A DNA stretch of 64,000 bases from positions 1 through 64,000 of the forward strand of contig NZ_JAHKRN010000039.1 in NCBI RefSeq assembly GCF_019396385.1. The letters are read 5' to 3'. Positions 12,672 through 20,269 of this stretch are shown one piece after another (positions within the stretch are counted from its first letter, which is position 1; the number at the start of each line of letters is the position of its first letter). The notes below the pieces were generated by a model, which saw nothing but the letters and a program-made list of their open reading frames with translations, had not been told where the DNA came from and did not search any database. This stretch comes from Nonomuraea harbinensis (GTDB lineage Bacteria > Actinomycetota > Actinomycetes > Streptosporangiales > Streptosporangiaceae). The translations under genes were made by a program, and so were the position numbers.

Positions 12672-13753
12672 CGCCTCGCGGTCGCCAGCAGGGCCTGATA
12701 GGCGGGCTTGGGCCGCAGGTTCTCGTCGAGGATGCAGGCCGCGCCCTCGCCGTCGAACCAGCCGGGCACCCACGAGTGCCGGTCGGTGTAGCCCCAGACG
12801 GTGAACTCGCGGCAGGCCTTGACGCTCAGGCAGTCGGTCAGCGCCCTGCTGTAGTACTCGGCCTGGGTGGCGAGCTTCTCGGGCGTGACGGGCAGCACCA
12901 TCCGCACGTCCATCTCGGTGACCGCGATCTCCAGGCCGAGGGCGGCGAAGCGCCGCATGACGTTGGCCCAGTCACCGGGGTAGTCGTACTGGATGCCCAG
13001 GTGACCCTGGAAGCCCATGCCGTCGATCGGCACCCGCTGCGCCTGCAGCTCCTGGACGATGCTCAGGTAGCGGTCGATCTTGCCCTGGTTCCACTCGACG
13101 TTGTAGTCGTTCAGGTAGAGCTTGGCGCGCGGGTCGGCGGCGCGGGCCCAGCGGAAGGCGTCGGCGATGTAGCCGGGGCCGAGGTGCTGCAGCCAGATGG
13201 TCTGCCGCATGTTGCCGTCGTCGTCGACGGCCTCGTTGACCACGTCCCAGGCCCTGATCTTGCCCTTGTAGCGGCGGACCTGGGTCTGGACGTGCTCGCG
13301 CAGGATCTTCCTGAGCTCGGCGGGGCCGATGGAGCCGTCCTCCACGCCGCTGGTCAGCCAGCCGGGGAGCTGGTTGTGCCAGATCAGCGTGTGGCCGCGC
13401 ACCTGCTGGCCGTTGCGGCGCGCGTTGGCGACCACCGCGTCCGCGTCGTCCCAGGTGTAGACGCCGCGCTCGGGCTCCACGCTCTCCCACTTCATCGCGT
13501 TCTCGGCGGTGAGGTGGGTGAACTCGCGGTTGAGCACGTGCCGGTAGTCGGCCTCGGCACGCAGCGCGGCGACGTCCACGGCGCTGCCGATCCTGATGCC
13601 GTGCTTGCGCGCCAGGTCGCGCAGGTCCTTGACGCGGTGGTGGTTCTTCGCGGCGGCGTTCGCGGCGTCCTGGCCGGGGGGCGCGGCGGACGCGGGGAGT
13701 GCGAACGCGGGCACGGCGAGCGCCAGCGTGAGCGCGACGATCAGGGGTCTCAT
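12668..13753 (-). CDS. GH10 endo-1,4-beta-xylanase
   Basis: A 361-residue secreted xylanase. A signal peptide (about 1-24, ending PASAA) is followed by the GH10 barrel with ENAMKWESVEPERG, GHTLIWHNQLPGWL, the acid/base Glu in WDVVNEAVDD and the nucleophile Glu in VTEMDVRM. It has no carbohydrate-binding module, so it is a catalytic-domain-only enzyme. The start ATG overlaps the stop of the upstream GH30 gene (ATGA, 13750-13753), so the two are translationally coupled. Together they would cleave xylan backbones outside the cell. Confidence 0.93.
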   Translation of the reverse strand: MRPLIVALTLALAVPAFALPASAAPPGQDAANAAAKNHHRVKDLRDLARKHGIRIGSAVDVAALRAEADYRHVLNREFTHLTAENAMKWESVEPERGVYTWDDADAVVANARRNGQQVRGHTLIWHNQLPGWLTSGVEDGSIGPAELRKILREHVQTQVRRYKGKIRAWDVVNEAVDDDGNMRQTIWLQHLGPGYIADAFRWARAADPRAKLYLNDYNVEWNQGKIDRYLSIVQELQAQRVPIDGMGFQGHLGIQYDYPGDWANVMRRFAALGLEIAVTEMDVRMVLPVTPEKLATQAEYYSRALTDCLSVKACREFTVWGYTDRHSWVPGWFDGEGAACILDENLRPKPAYQALLATARR

Positions 13754-15108
13754 CGATGGCCTCCGACGACGATGGTGGTGAGGGCGCGCGGCGGGAGCGT
13801 GACGCTCCCGCCGGTGATCCTGCTGGGGGCGAGGTCGTGCGTGCTGTCGGTCAGGTACGCGGTCGCCCGGCTGTGCACGCCGCGCACGCCGCGCACGCCG
13901 TGCCAGGTGACCGGCTCGGCGCCGGTGTTGATCACTTCGATGACCGTGGACCCGTCACGGTTGCGGAAGGCCGACGCCTTGAGCGCCGGGTTCGCGGTGG
14001 TGGCGTCGAGCCGGACCGCGCCGGGCCTGATGAACCTGCCGTAGGCCGCCAGCGCCCAGAACCGCTTGGCCACCCGGTAGGTCCCGGCCGCGTCGTCGAT
14101 CTGCATCAGCGCCCTGGTCGCGCCGCGGGAGGCGCCGAACCAGTAGACGTAGGCGTTGGCCCGGCCCAGCGTCAGCGCGTCGTGCACGGCCAGCGCGATG
14201 GTCATGCCGTCGTAGCCGCTGTCGTCGTCCCAGTTCTCGTTCCAGGTGGTGCCGTTGGGGTTCCACTCCGACATCCACACCTGGCGGCGGGTGGGAAGCG
14301 GGCCGTCCACGGGGCTCGCGTACGTGTGACCGGTGTGGACCTTGACCCAGCGGCGGGCCTCGGGGTCCGCCTCGACGGCCCGGGTGTAGGCGCGCGCCTC
14401 GTCCCAGCCGAAGGAGTCGCAGCAGACCACGTTCATGCCCTTGGCGATCGGGCCCAGGACCTTGACGAACGCGGCGGCCTGTTCCGGGGTGAAGCGCATG
14501 GAGGCGTACGGGGCCGTGTAGTCGGGCTCGTTGGTGAACGCCAGGTCGGTGATCCGGATGCCCTCCTTCTTGTAGAAGTCGGTGTAGGCGACGAGGTAGC
14601 GGGCGTAGGCCTCGGCCCACTCCGGCTTGAGCGTGCCGCCGTTCTTGTCGTCGCCGTTGTCCTTCATGTAGCCGGGGGCGCTCCAGGCGTTGGCGTAGAA
14701 GCGCTCGACGCCGTACCGCCGCGCCTCCTTGGCGACCCATACCTGGCTGTTGTCGTCGCCGTCCCAGACGTACCGGGGGCGCGCGTCCGGGCCGCCCGGG
14801 TCCTCGGGCTGGTGGGAGACCATGTGGTCGTACGGGCTGCCGGCGGGGGAGGAGCCGATGCCCAGGCGCAGGATGCTCAGCCCGGCCCCCTCGCGCGGGT
14901 CGAACCACAGGTCGAGGATCTCGCGTCGCTGTTCGGGTGACAGCGCTTCCAGCAGCTCGTTGCGCCTGAAGGCCTGGGAGAGGCCGAACCCGTCGATGTT
15001 CTGGTGGCGGACGTGCTCCCGGACGGTGACGGCCGGGGGGTCCCCGTGCGGCGCGGGGTTCACGGCGGTGAAGCCGAGCAGGGTGACCGCGACAACGCCT
15101 CGTAACAT
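13750..15108 (-). CDS. GH30 family glycoside hydrolase (xylanase-type)
   Basis: A 452-residue secreted enzyme with a short hydrophobic signal (MLRGVVAVTLLGFTAV). The N-terminal IDGFGLSQAFRRNELL and LSILRLGIGSSPAGSP are GH30 hallmarks. The acid/base Glu is in LAFTNEPDYTAPYASMRF and the nucleophile Glu in QVWMSEWNPNG. A C-terminal beta-sandwich with STVIEVINTGAEPVTWH completes the usual GH30 layout. Partnership with a GH10 xylanase supports activity on (glucurono)xylan, but beta-glucosidase-type GH30 activity is not excluded. A GGAGG ribosome binding site precedes the ATG, and an inverted repeat lies directly upstream. Confidence 0.85.
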   Translation of the reverse strand: MLRGVVAVTLLGFTAVNPAPHGDPPAVTVREHVRHQNIDGFGLSQAFRRNELLEALSPEQRREILDLWFDPREGAGLSILRLGIGSSPAGSPYDHMVSHQPEDPGGPDARPRYVWDGDDNSQVWVAKEARRYGVERFYANAWSAPGYMKDNGDDKNGGTLKPEWAEAYARYLVAYTDFYKKEGIRITDLAFTNEPDYTAPYASMRFTPEQAAAFVKVLGPIAKGMNVVCCDSFGWDEARAYTRAVEADPEARRWVKVHTGHTYASPVDGPLPTRRQVWMSEWNPNGTTWNENWDDDSGYDGMTIALAVHDALTLGRANAYVYWFGASRGATRALMQIDDAAGTYRVAKRFWALAAYGRFIRPGAVRLDATTANPALKASAFRNRDGSTVIEVINTGAEPVTWHGVRGVRGVHSRATAYLTDSTHDLAPSRITGGSVTLPPRALTTIVVGGHR

Positions 15109-15120
15109 GGCGCCTCCGAA

Positions 15121-15151
15121 ACTTTTCGGAAAAGTGACGATATATTTCGTC
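15121..15151 (-). promoter_or_regulatory. Paired inverted repeats upstream of the GH30-GH10 operon
   Basis: ACTTTTC-G-GAAAAGT (15121-15135) is a perfect 7-bp inverted repeat with one central base, and GACGA-N6-TCGTC (15136-15151) directly abuts it. Both sit 12 to 43 nt upstream of the GH30 start, next to the ribosome binding site, where a bound repressor would block the operon. GAAA/TTTC-rich palindromes are known upstream of actinomycete xylanase genes; the identity of the regulator here is an inference. Confidence 0.5.
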
Positions 15152-15309
15152 GCCAGCCGGAAACGTAGATGGCGGGGGCCGCTTCGTCAACACCTCTGTC
15201 AAGGTCCGCCGGATATGCCGGATATTCGGTGGCAGAGCCATACCGATCCAGCTACAGCCCGGATTCGGACGGCAGGAGCGAGGGAGGTTTCCGACTATGG
15301 TGACGTTCC

Positions 15310-15693
15310 ATGAAGCGCGTCCTCGTCCCCGCGCGGCTGCGTCAAGCCGTGCGTTCGTGGTTCGACTCCCGGTACATCTCGATCGCGGATCACCGCCAGG
15401 ACATCAGAGACGCTCTCTGGGAGGTGCAGACGCTGCGCCGGGAGATGGCCGCCCTCCAGGCCGAGGTCGAGCGCCTGCGCGCCGCCGTCAGGCAACCGGC
15501 CGGGCCGCCGGGGCCGCAGCCCGGGTCCGCCGACGCCCAGCGGGTCGCCGGTGACGCCCACCGCCTGGCCAAGGAGACCGCCCAGGCCCTCGACGGCCTG
15601 CTGCAGAACGAGGTCCTCATCTGGCAGGCGATCGACGACCTCAAGGCGCGGGTGCCCGCCGCGGCGCGGGAGGAGCCTCGGCCGTGCGCGTGA
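15310..15693 (+). CDS. Small coiled-coil protein, function unknown
   Basis: A 127-residue protein. Residues about 25-60 (DIRDALWEVQTLRREMAALQ and onward) have a heptad pattern of Leu, Ala and Val and should form a coiled coil; a Pro/Gly hinge (about 62-72) and a second helical region (about 78-115) follow. There is no signal peptide or membrane segment. Its 3' end overlaps the next gene by 10 nt, so the two are likely coupled. It starts with MKRVLVPARLRQAVRSWFDSR, a basic region resembling those that accompany glycosyltransferase or polysaccharide genes, but I do not recognise a family. It may be a scaffold for the PP-loop protein. Confidence 0.65.
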   Translation: MKRVLVPARLRQAVRSWFDSRYISIADHRQDIRDALWEVQTLRREMAALQAEVERLRAAVRQPAGPPGPQPGSADAQRVAGDAHRLAKETAQALDGLLQNEVLIWQAIDDLKARVPAAAREEPRPCA

Positions 15694-16898
15694 CCTGGGC
15701 TGACGGCCTTCTCACGTTCCGGCTCGACCTCGAAGACCAGATCACCGGCAAGGCCTCCGACGAGTATCCCGTCAAGCTGGCCACGAACTCCTGCACCATC
15801 ACCGACGTGCCGGACGACGCCCACCCCGACCTGTTCGCCGTCGCCGCCTGGACGGTCGTCGCGCCCTGGACGAGGAAGCGGATCACCTTCGACCGCGCGG
15901 TCTCCGCCCGGTTCGCGCAGGCCCTCCATGACGGCTGGGGCGTCGAGGCCGGCCCCGTCGGCGCCGAGCCCCGGGCCGCCGGCGGCACGCTCGCGATCTC
16001 GTACAGCGGCGGCGCCGACTCCGTGGCCGCGGCCGCGATCTACCCCGACGCCCCGTTCGTGCACTTCCGCCGGGTGCCGCACCCCCGGGTGCCGAACCGG
16101 TGGCCGCACTACCGCTCCGACGTCCTGGCCAGGCTCGCCCAGCAGACCGGCCGGCCGCTCACCACGGTGCGCTCCGACCTGGAGTACACCCTGGCCGAGC
16201 CGCGCCCCGGCTATCCGGAGCACCACGCGGTGGCGGCGGGCGCGCTGCTCAACGCCGACCGGCTGGACCTCGGCGGGCTGGGCTTCGGCTACGAGATCGG
16301 GTCGCGCTGGCTCGGCGGCGGCCGCTACCTGCACCGCTACACCCCCGACAACCCCATGTGGGCCCCGCACGGCAAGTGGGGCCGGCTCTTCGCCGCGGTG
16401 GGCGTGCACATCGTGCTGCCCGTCGGCGGCGTGAGCGAGGCGGTCACCATGCGCCTGGCGCTGGAGTCCGAGCTCGCCGGCCAGGTCCGGTGGTGCCTCA
16501 GCGGCGCGGCCGACGGCCCCTGCCGGACCTGCGCCAAGTGCCTGTACAAGGAGCTCATCCAGGCCGCCGTCGAACGCCGCCCGCTCGACACCCCGCTCAC
16601 CGCCGGCCACCCCCGGGCCAGGAAGTGGCTCTGCCCGCCGCCGTACGGCGGTCAGGAGATGGTCGAGTACGGCCTGGCCCGCATCCCCGGGATCGAGCGG
16701 ACGCTCTTCGCCGGGGCACTCGACTACTTCGACGCCACGGAGGAGTCCACCAGTTGGCTCGAACACTGCTACCCGCCGGCGCTGGCCGAGATCCCGGAGC
16801 CGTGGCGCGAGCGGGCCACCTCGTTCATGACCGCCGAGGTCGGCCTCATGACGGAGAAGGAGATCCACCGGGTCGAGACCTGGGGCTCCACCGGATAA
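15684..16898 (+). CDS. QueC-like PP-loop ATP pyrophosphatase family protein
   Basis: A 404-residue protein. A PP-loop motif LAISYSGGADSVAAAAIY (about residues 106-123) marks an ATP-pyrophosphatase fold that adenylates a carboxylate or carbonyl substrate. Near residue 271 lies C-x8-C-x2-C-x2-C (WCLSG...PCRTCAKCLYKE), the spacing of the QueC zinc site. An N-terminal domain of about 100 residues has no QueC counterpart, and no other preQ0 genes are nearby, so 7-deazaguanine synthesis is not supported. It may belong to one of the uncharacterised actinobacterial families (possibly the one catalogued as DUF6395). It overlaps the coiled-coil gene and is followed 34 nt later by an M55 peptidase gene. 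Confidence 0.7.
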   Translation: MRVTWADGLLTFRLDLEDQITGKASDEYPVKLATNSCTITDVPDDAHPDLFAVAAWTVVAPWTRKRITFDRAVSARFAQALHDGWGVEAGPVGAEPRAAGGTLAISYSGGADSVAAAAIYPDAPFVHFRRVPHPRVPNRWPHYRSDVLARLAQQTGRPLTTVRSDLEYTLAEPRPGYPEHHAVAAGALLNADRLDLGGLGFGYEIGSRWLGGGRYLHRYTPDNPMWAPHGKWGRLFAAVGVHIVLPVGGVSEAVTMRLALESELAGQVRWCLSGAADGPCRTCAKCLYKELIQAAVERRPLDTPLTAGHPRARKWLCPPPYGGQEMVEYGLARIPGIERTLFAGALDYFDATEESTSWLEHCYPPALAEIPEPWRERATSFMTAEVGLMTEKEIHRVETWGSTG

Positions 16899-16932
16899 CG
16901 TCTCCGGCGGCAGCGAGTGAGGGAGTGAGCGC

Positions 16933-17775
16933 ATGAGGGTCTACCTGTCCGTCGACATGGAAGGCGTCACCGGCCTGACCGACCCCGAGGAGATGCACGC
17001 GGGCAAGCGCGGGTACGAGCGGGGCTGCGAGCTGATGACGGCCGACGCCAACGCGGCGGTCGAGGGGGCGTTCGCCGCCGGCGCCGGGAAGGTGCTGGTG
17101 AACGACGCCCACGGGTCGACCAAGAACCTGCGGATCGACCTGCTCGACCCGCGGGCGACCCTGATCAGGGGGCCGGGCAAGGCGCAGCGGATGGCGCACG
17201 GGCTCGACGGGTCCTTCCAGGCGGCCGGCTTCGTCGGCTACCACGCGCGGGCCGGGGTGAGCCACGGCGTGCTCAACCACACGTGGATGGGCAAGGAGAT
17301 CCAGAACGTCTACCTCAACGGAGAGATCGCCGGGGAGACGCGGGTGGTGGCGGCGTGCGCCGGGTTCCACGGCGTGCCGGTGGTGCTGGTCACCGGTGAC
17401 GAGGCCGTCGGCGAGGAGGCCCGCCAGCTGCTCGGCGATGTGGAGACGGTGGCGGTCAAGAAGGGGATCGACAAGTTCTCCGCCGAGCTGCTGCCGCCGA
17501 GCGTGGCCCAGGGACGGATCCGTGAGGGCATGGCCAGGGCGCTCAGCCGGTTGACCGACTTCACGCCCTACACGATCGATCCCCCGTACACGCTGGGTGT
17601 GGAGTGGAACTCGACGGCGATCGCGGCGGCCGTGGCGCTGATCCCCGGGGTGAAGGTGGCGGGGTCGCGGCACACCGAGTTCACGACGGACGACTTCGCG
17701 CAGATCATGGCGCTGTTCGGCATCTTCGCGACGATCGGCGGCCAGGTGGCCTGCGGCAGCGGCCCGTACGGGTGA
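16933..17775 (+). CDS. M55 family metallopeptidase (D-aminopeptidase, DppA-like)
   Basis: A 280-residue cytoplasmic zinc enzyme. The N-terminal SVDMEGVTG carries the family's Asp-x-Glu zinc ligands; further conserved parts are LVNDAHGS, FVGYHARAG, LNHTW and VVLVTGDEAVGEEA. Characterised members such as Bacillus DppA hydrolyse D-amino-acid-containing peptides (D-Ala-D-Ala, D-Ala-Gly-Gly) and form decamers. The start ATG at 16933 follows GAGGGAGTGAGC. It lies 34 nt after the PP-loop gene and is probably cotranscribed. A role in recycling wall-derived D-peptides is likely but not shown. Confidence 0.88.
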   Translation: MRVYLSVDMEGVTGLTDPEEMHAGKRGYERGCELMTADANAAVEGAFAAGAGKVLVNDAHGSTKNLRIDLLDPRATLIRGPGKAQRMAHGLDGSFQAAGFVGYHARAGVSHGVLNHTWMGKEIQNVYLNGEIAGETRVVAACAGFHGVPVVLVTGDEAVGEEARQLLGDVETVAVKKGIDKFSAELLPPSVAQGRIREGMARALSRLTDFTPYTIDPPYTLGVEWNSTAIAAAVALIPGVKVAGSRHTEFTTDDFAQIMALFGIFATIGGQVACGSGPYG

Positions 17776-17954
17776 GGGCCCTCGCGTGAGGACCGGGGGC
17801 GGGGAGTCGTAGGGTTCCACCGTTCGTCCGGCGTTCCAGGTTTTGCGATGGATTGGTCGGTTCCGTGGGTGTCCCGGGCGGCGGGGCGGCAGCATGGGCG
17901 GGTTCGTGACGCCGCGCGGGTCTGACAGCGCGGCCAGGGCTGGAGGCGGGTGGC

Positions 17955-19505
17955 ATGGAAGGCGCGGAGCTGACCAGGCGCGGGCTGCTGGTGGGCATCG
18001 GGGCCGCGGGCGGCGCCGGGGCCATGTACGCCGCCATGGGCGCGCTGGGGCTGGCCCCCGACGAGCAGGACAAGACCTTCACCCCGCCCAGGCCGGGCGA
18101 CTTCTCCCTGCAAGGGCGCGGCGCGGCCAAGGTGGTGATACTCGGCGCCGGCGTGACGGGGCTGACCGCCGCCTACGAGCTGGGCAAGGCCGGCTACGAC
18201 TGCACGCTGCTGGAGGCCAGGGCCAAGGCCGGCGGGCGCAACCTCACCCTGCGCGGCGGCGACCGGCTGACCGAGCTGAACGGCCCCGCCCAGGAGGTCA
18301 AGCTGGGCGAGGGCCTCTACTTCAACGCCGGCCCGGCCCGGATCGCGCAGTGGATGGTGACCCTGGACTACTGCCGCGAACTGGGCGTCCCCATCGAGAC
18401 GTTCGTCAACAGGAACGCCCAGGCGTACATCCACACCAACGGCCAGTCCGTGCGCCAACGCACCGCCCGCGCCGACATGTACGGATATGTCGCCGAACTG
18501 CTCGCGAAGGCCACCGACTCCGGCGCGCTCGACCGCAAGCTCACCGCCGAGGACCGGGATCGGCTGCTCACCTTCCTGCGCCGCTTCGGCGACCTGGGCC
18601 CCGAGCTCGACTACGAGGGCTCGCCCCGCCGCGGCTTCTTCGACTACCCGGGCCTGGACGAGGGCAGCCCGTTCCCCCCGCCCGGCAGCCTGGCGCAGGT
18701 GCTCGCCGCTGGCACCGGCCGGGCCATCACCAACGACTTCGGCCACGACCAGGCCAGCCCCATGTTCCAGGTCGTCGGCGGCACGGACACGATCGTCACC
18801 AGACTGGTGGAGGCCATCGGCGCGGACCGGATCACCACCGGCGCCAAGGTCACCGGGATCACCGACCTGCCCGACGGGGTCGAGGTCACCTGGGACGGCG
18901 GCCGGATCAAGGCCGACTACTGCATCGCCACCCTGCCGCCCCACCTGCTCGCCAAGATCCCGCACAACCTGGGCGCGGACGTCACCGCCGCCCTGCGGCT
19001 CCCCACGCCCATGTCCACCGGGAAGATCGGCCTGGAGTACGACCGCCGCTGGTGGGAGCTGGAGGACCGGATCTACGGCGGCGTCAGCGAGACCGACCTG
19101 GACATCGCACGCATCTGGTACCCCTCGTACGGCTACCACGGCGAGCGCGGCGTGCTGGTCGGCTACTACAACCACGGGCCGGACGCCGAGCTGTACGGCG
19201 CGCTCACCCCCGACGACCGCCGCCGCCGCGCGCTCACCCAGGGCAAGAAGATCCACGGCGAGAAGTACCGCACCGGCGTCCTGTCCTCCATCTCCATCGC
19301 CTGGGAGCGCCAGGAACACATCCAGGGCGGCTGGGCGAGCTGGCCCGCCTTTGATTCGTCCTTCACTCTTCTGCAACGTCCCAGCGGAAGGGTCTACTTC
19401 GCGGGCGACTGGCTCACCCGGCTGACCGCCTGGATGGCCGGAGCGATGGAATCAGCCCGTGGCGTCGTCACTGAGCTGCACAAACGCGTGCTGCAGTCAT
19501 CGTGA
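17955..19505 (+). CDS. Tat-exported flavin monoamine oxidase family protein
   Basis: A 516-residue FAD enzyme. It begins with a twin-arginine signal (TRRGLLVGIGAAGGAG) and then a dinucleotide-binding fold KVVILGAGVTGLTAAYELGKAGY with a distal Glu-Ala-Arg and GGRN (residues about 58-98). The C-terminal FAD motif is VYFAGDWLTRLTAWMAGAMESA. This is the L-amino-acid oxidase/monoamine oxidase layout. Export already folded with FAD fits the Tat signal. The substrate amine is unknown. The ATG at 17955 is preceded by GGAGGCGGG. 179 nt without a recognisable gene separate it from the M55 peptidase gene. Confidence 0.85.
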   Translation: MEGAELTRRGLLVGIGAAGGAGAMYAAMGALGLAPDEQDKTFTPPRPGDFSLQGRGAAKVVILGAGVTGLTAAYELGKAGYDCTLLEARAKAGGRNLTLRGGDRLTELNGPAQEVKLGEGLYFNAGPARIAQWMVTLDYCRELGVPIETFVNRNAQAYIHTNGQSVRQRTARADMYGYVAELLAKATDSGALDRKLTAEDRDRLLTFLRRFGDLGPELDYEGSPRRGFFDYPGLDEGSPFPPPGSLAQVLAAGTGRAITNDFGHDQASPMFQVVGGTDTIVTRLVEAIGADRITTGAKVTGITDLPDGVEVTWDGGRIKADYCIATLPPHLLAKIPHNLGADVTAALRLPTPMSTGKIGLEYDRRWWELEDRIYGGVSETDLDIARIWYPSYGYHGERGVLVGYYNHGPDAELYGALTPDDRRRRALTQGKKIHGEKYRTGVLSSISIAWERQEHIQGGWASWPAFDSSFTLLQRPSGRVYFAGDWLTRLTAWMAGAMESARGVVTELHKRVLQSS

Positions 19506-19565
19506 CGCCACCCGCTGCTCCCGGGACCGGCGTAAGGTCCTGAGAGGAGCGATCGAGGAGATGGG

Positions 19566-20078
19566 ATGACGTTGCACTGGGTGCCGGCCGCCGGCCGGAC
19601 CGACCTGCTGGCCGAGCCGGTGGCGCGGGCGATCGGGCAGGTGGAGGACGCCCGGGTCGCGGAGATCGACCCGGAGCTGGCCGACACGGCCGCGTTCTGC
19701 GAGCGCTACGGCGTGGCCATGGGAGCTTCGGCCAACTGCGTCGTCGTAGCCGCCAAGCGCGGCGGCGAGGTCCGCTACGCCGCCTGCATGGTGCTGGCGA
19801 CGACACGGGCCGACGTCAACGGCGTGGTGCGCAAGCATCTCGGCGCCCGCAAGGCGAGCTTCGCCCCGATGGAGGAGGCGGTGGAGCTCACCGCGATGGA
19901 GTACGGCGGCATCACCCCGATCGGCCTGCCGGCCGACTGGCCGATCCTGGTCGACACCCAGGTCGCCGAGCACCCCGAGGTGGTCATCGGCAGCGGCCTG
20001 CGCCGGTCCAAGCTCGCCGTCTCCGGAGCCACCCTGGCCGGGCTGAAGGGAGCCGAAGTCCTCTCCCTGTCCGTCTGA
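19566..20078 (+). CDS. YbaK/EbsC family aminoacyl-tRNA deacylase-like protein
   Basis: A 170-residue protein with the YbaK/ProX editing fold. ANCVVVAAKRGGEVRYAACMVLATTRADV, followed by VRKHLGARKASFAPMEEAVELTAMEYGGITPIGLP, is the conserved core, including the Lys and the GGxTPxGL loop. Members hydrolyse mischarged tRNA such as Ala- or Cys-tRNAPro, or act on tRNA-bound non-cognate amino acids. It is a free-standing domain. The start ATG at 19566 follows GAGGAGATGGG. It lies 60 nt after the amine oxidase gene. The precise tRNA substrate cannot be read from sequence. Confidence 0.85.
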   Translation: MTLHWVPAAGRTDLLAEPVARAIGQVEDARVAEIDPELADTAAFCERYGVAMGASANCVVVAAKRGGEVRYAACMVLATTRADVNGVVRKHLGARKASFAPMEEAVELTAMEYGGITPIGLPADWPILVDTQVAEHPEVVIGSGLRRSKLAVSGATLAGLKGAEVLSLSV

Positions 20079-20269
20079 GCGCGACAGCTCCAGAGAGCGA
20101 GGAACGATGCCGGCGGAGGGCCGATCGGTCACGGAGGGAAGACACCGTGGCCGAACCGAGACCGTTGGATCGGAAACCATTCACCCCGATCCGGACGTTG
20201 TACGAGTGGGAATGTGGCCTCATGGTTCATCTCGTGGGCGGGGATTAAGCCGGTATGGTGCTTCATGCC

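Noticed and set aside
15684..16898. Assignment of the PP-loop protein as QueC for queuosine/preQ0 synthesis
   Set aside because: Only the PP-loop and Cys spacing agree; it is nearly twice the length of QueC and no QueD, QueE or GTP cyclohydrolase genes are nearby.
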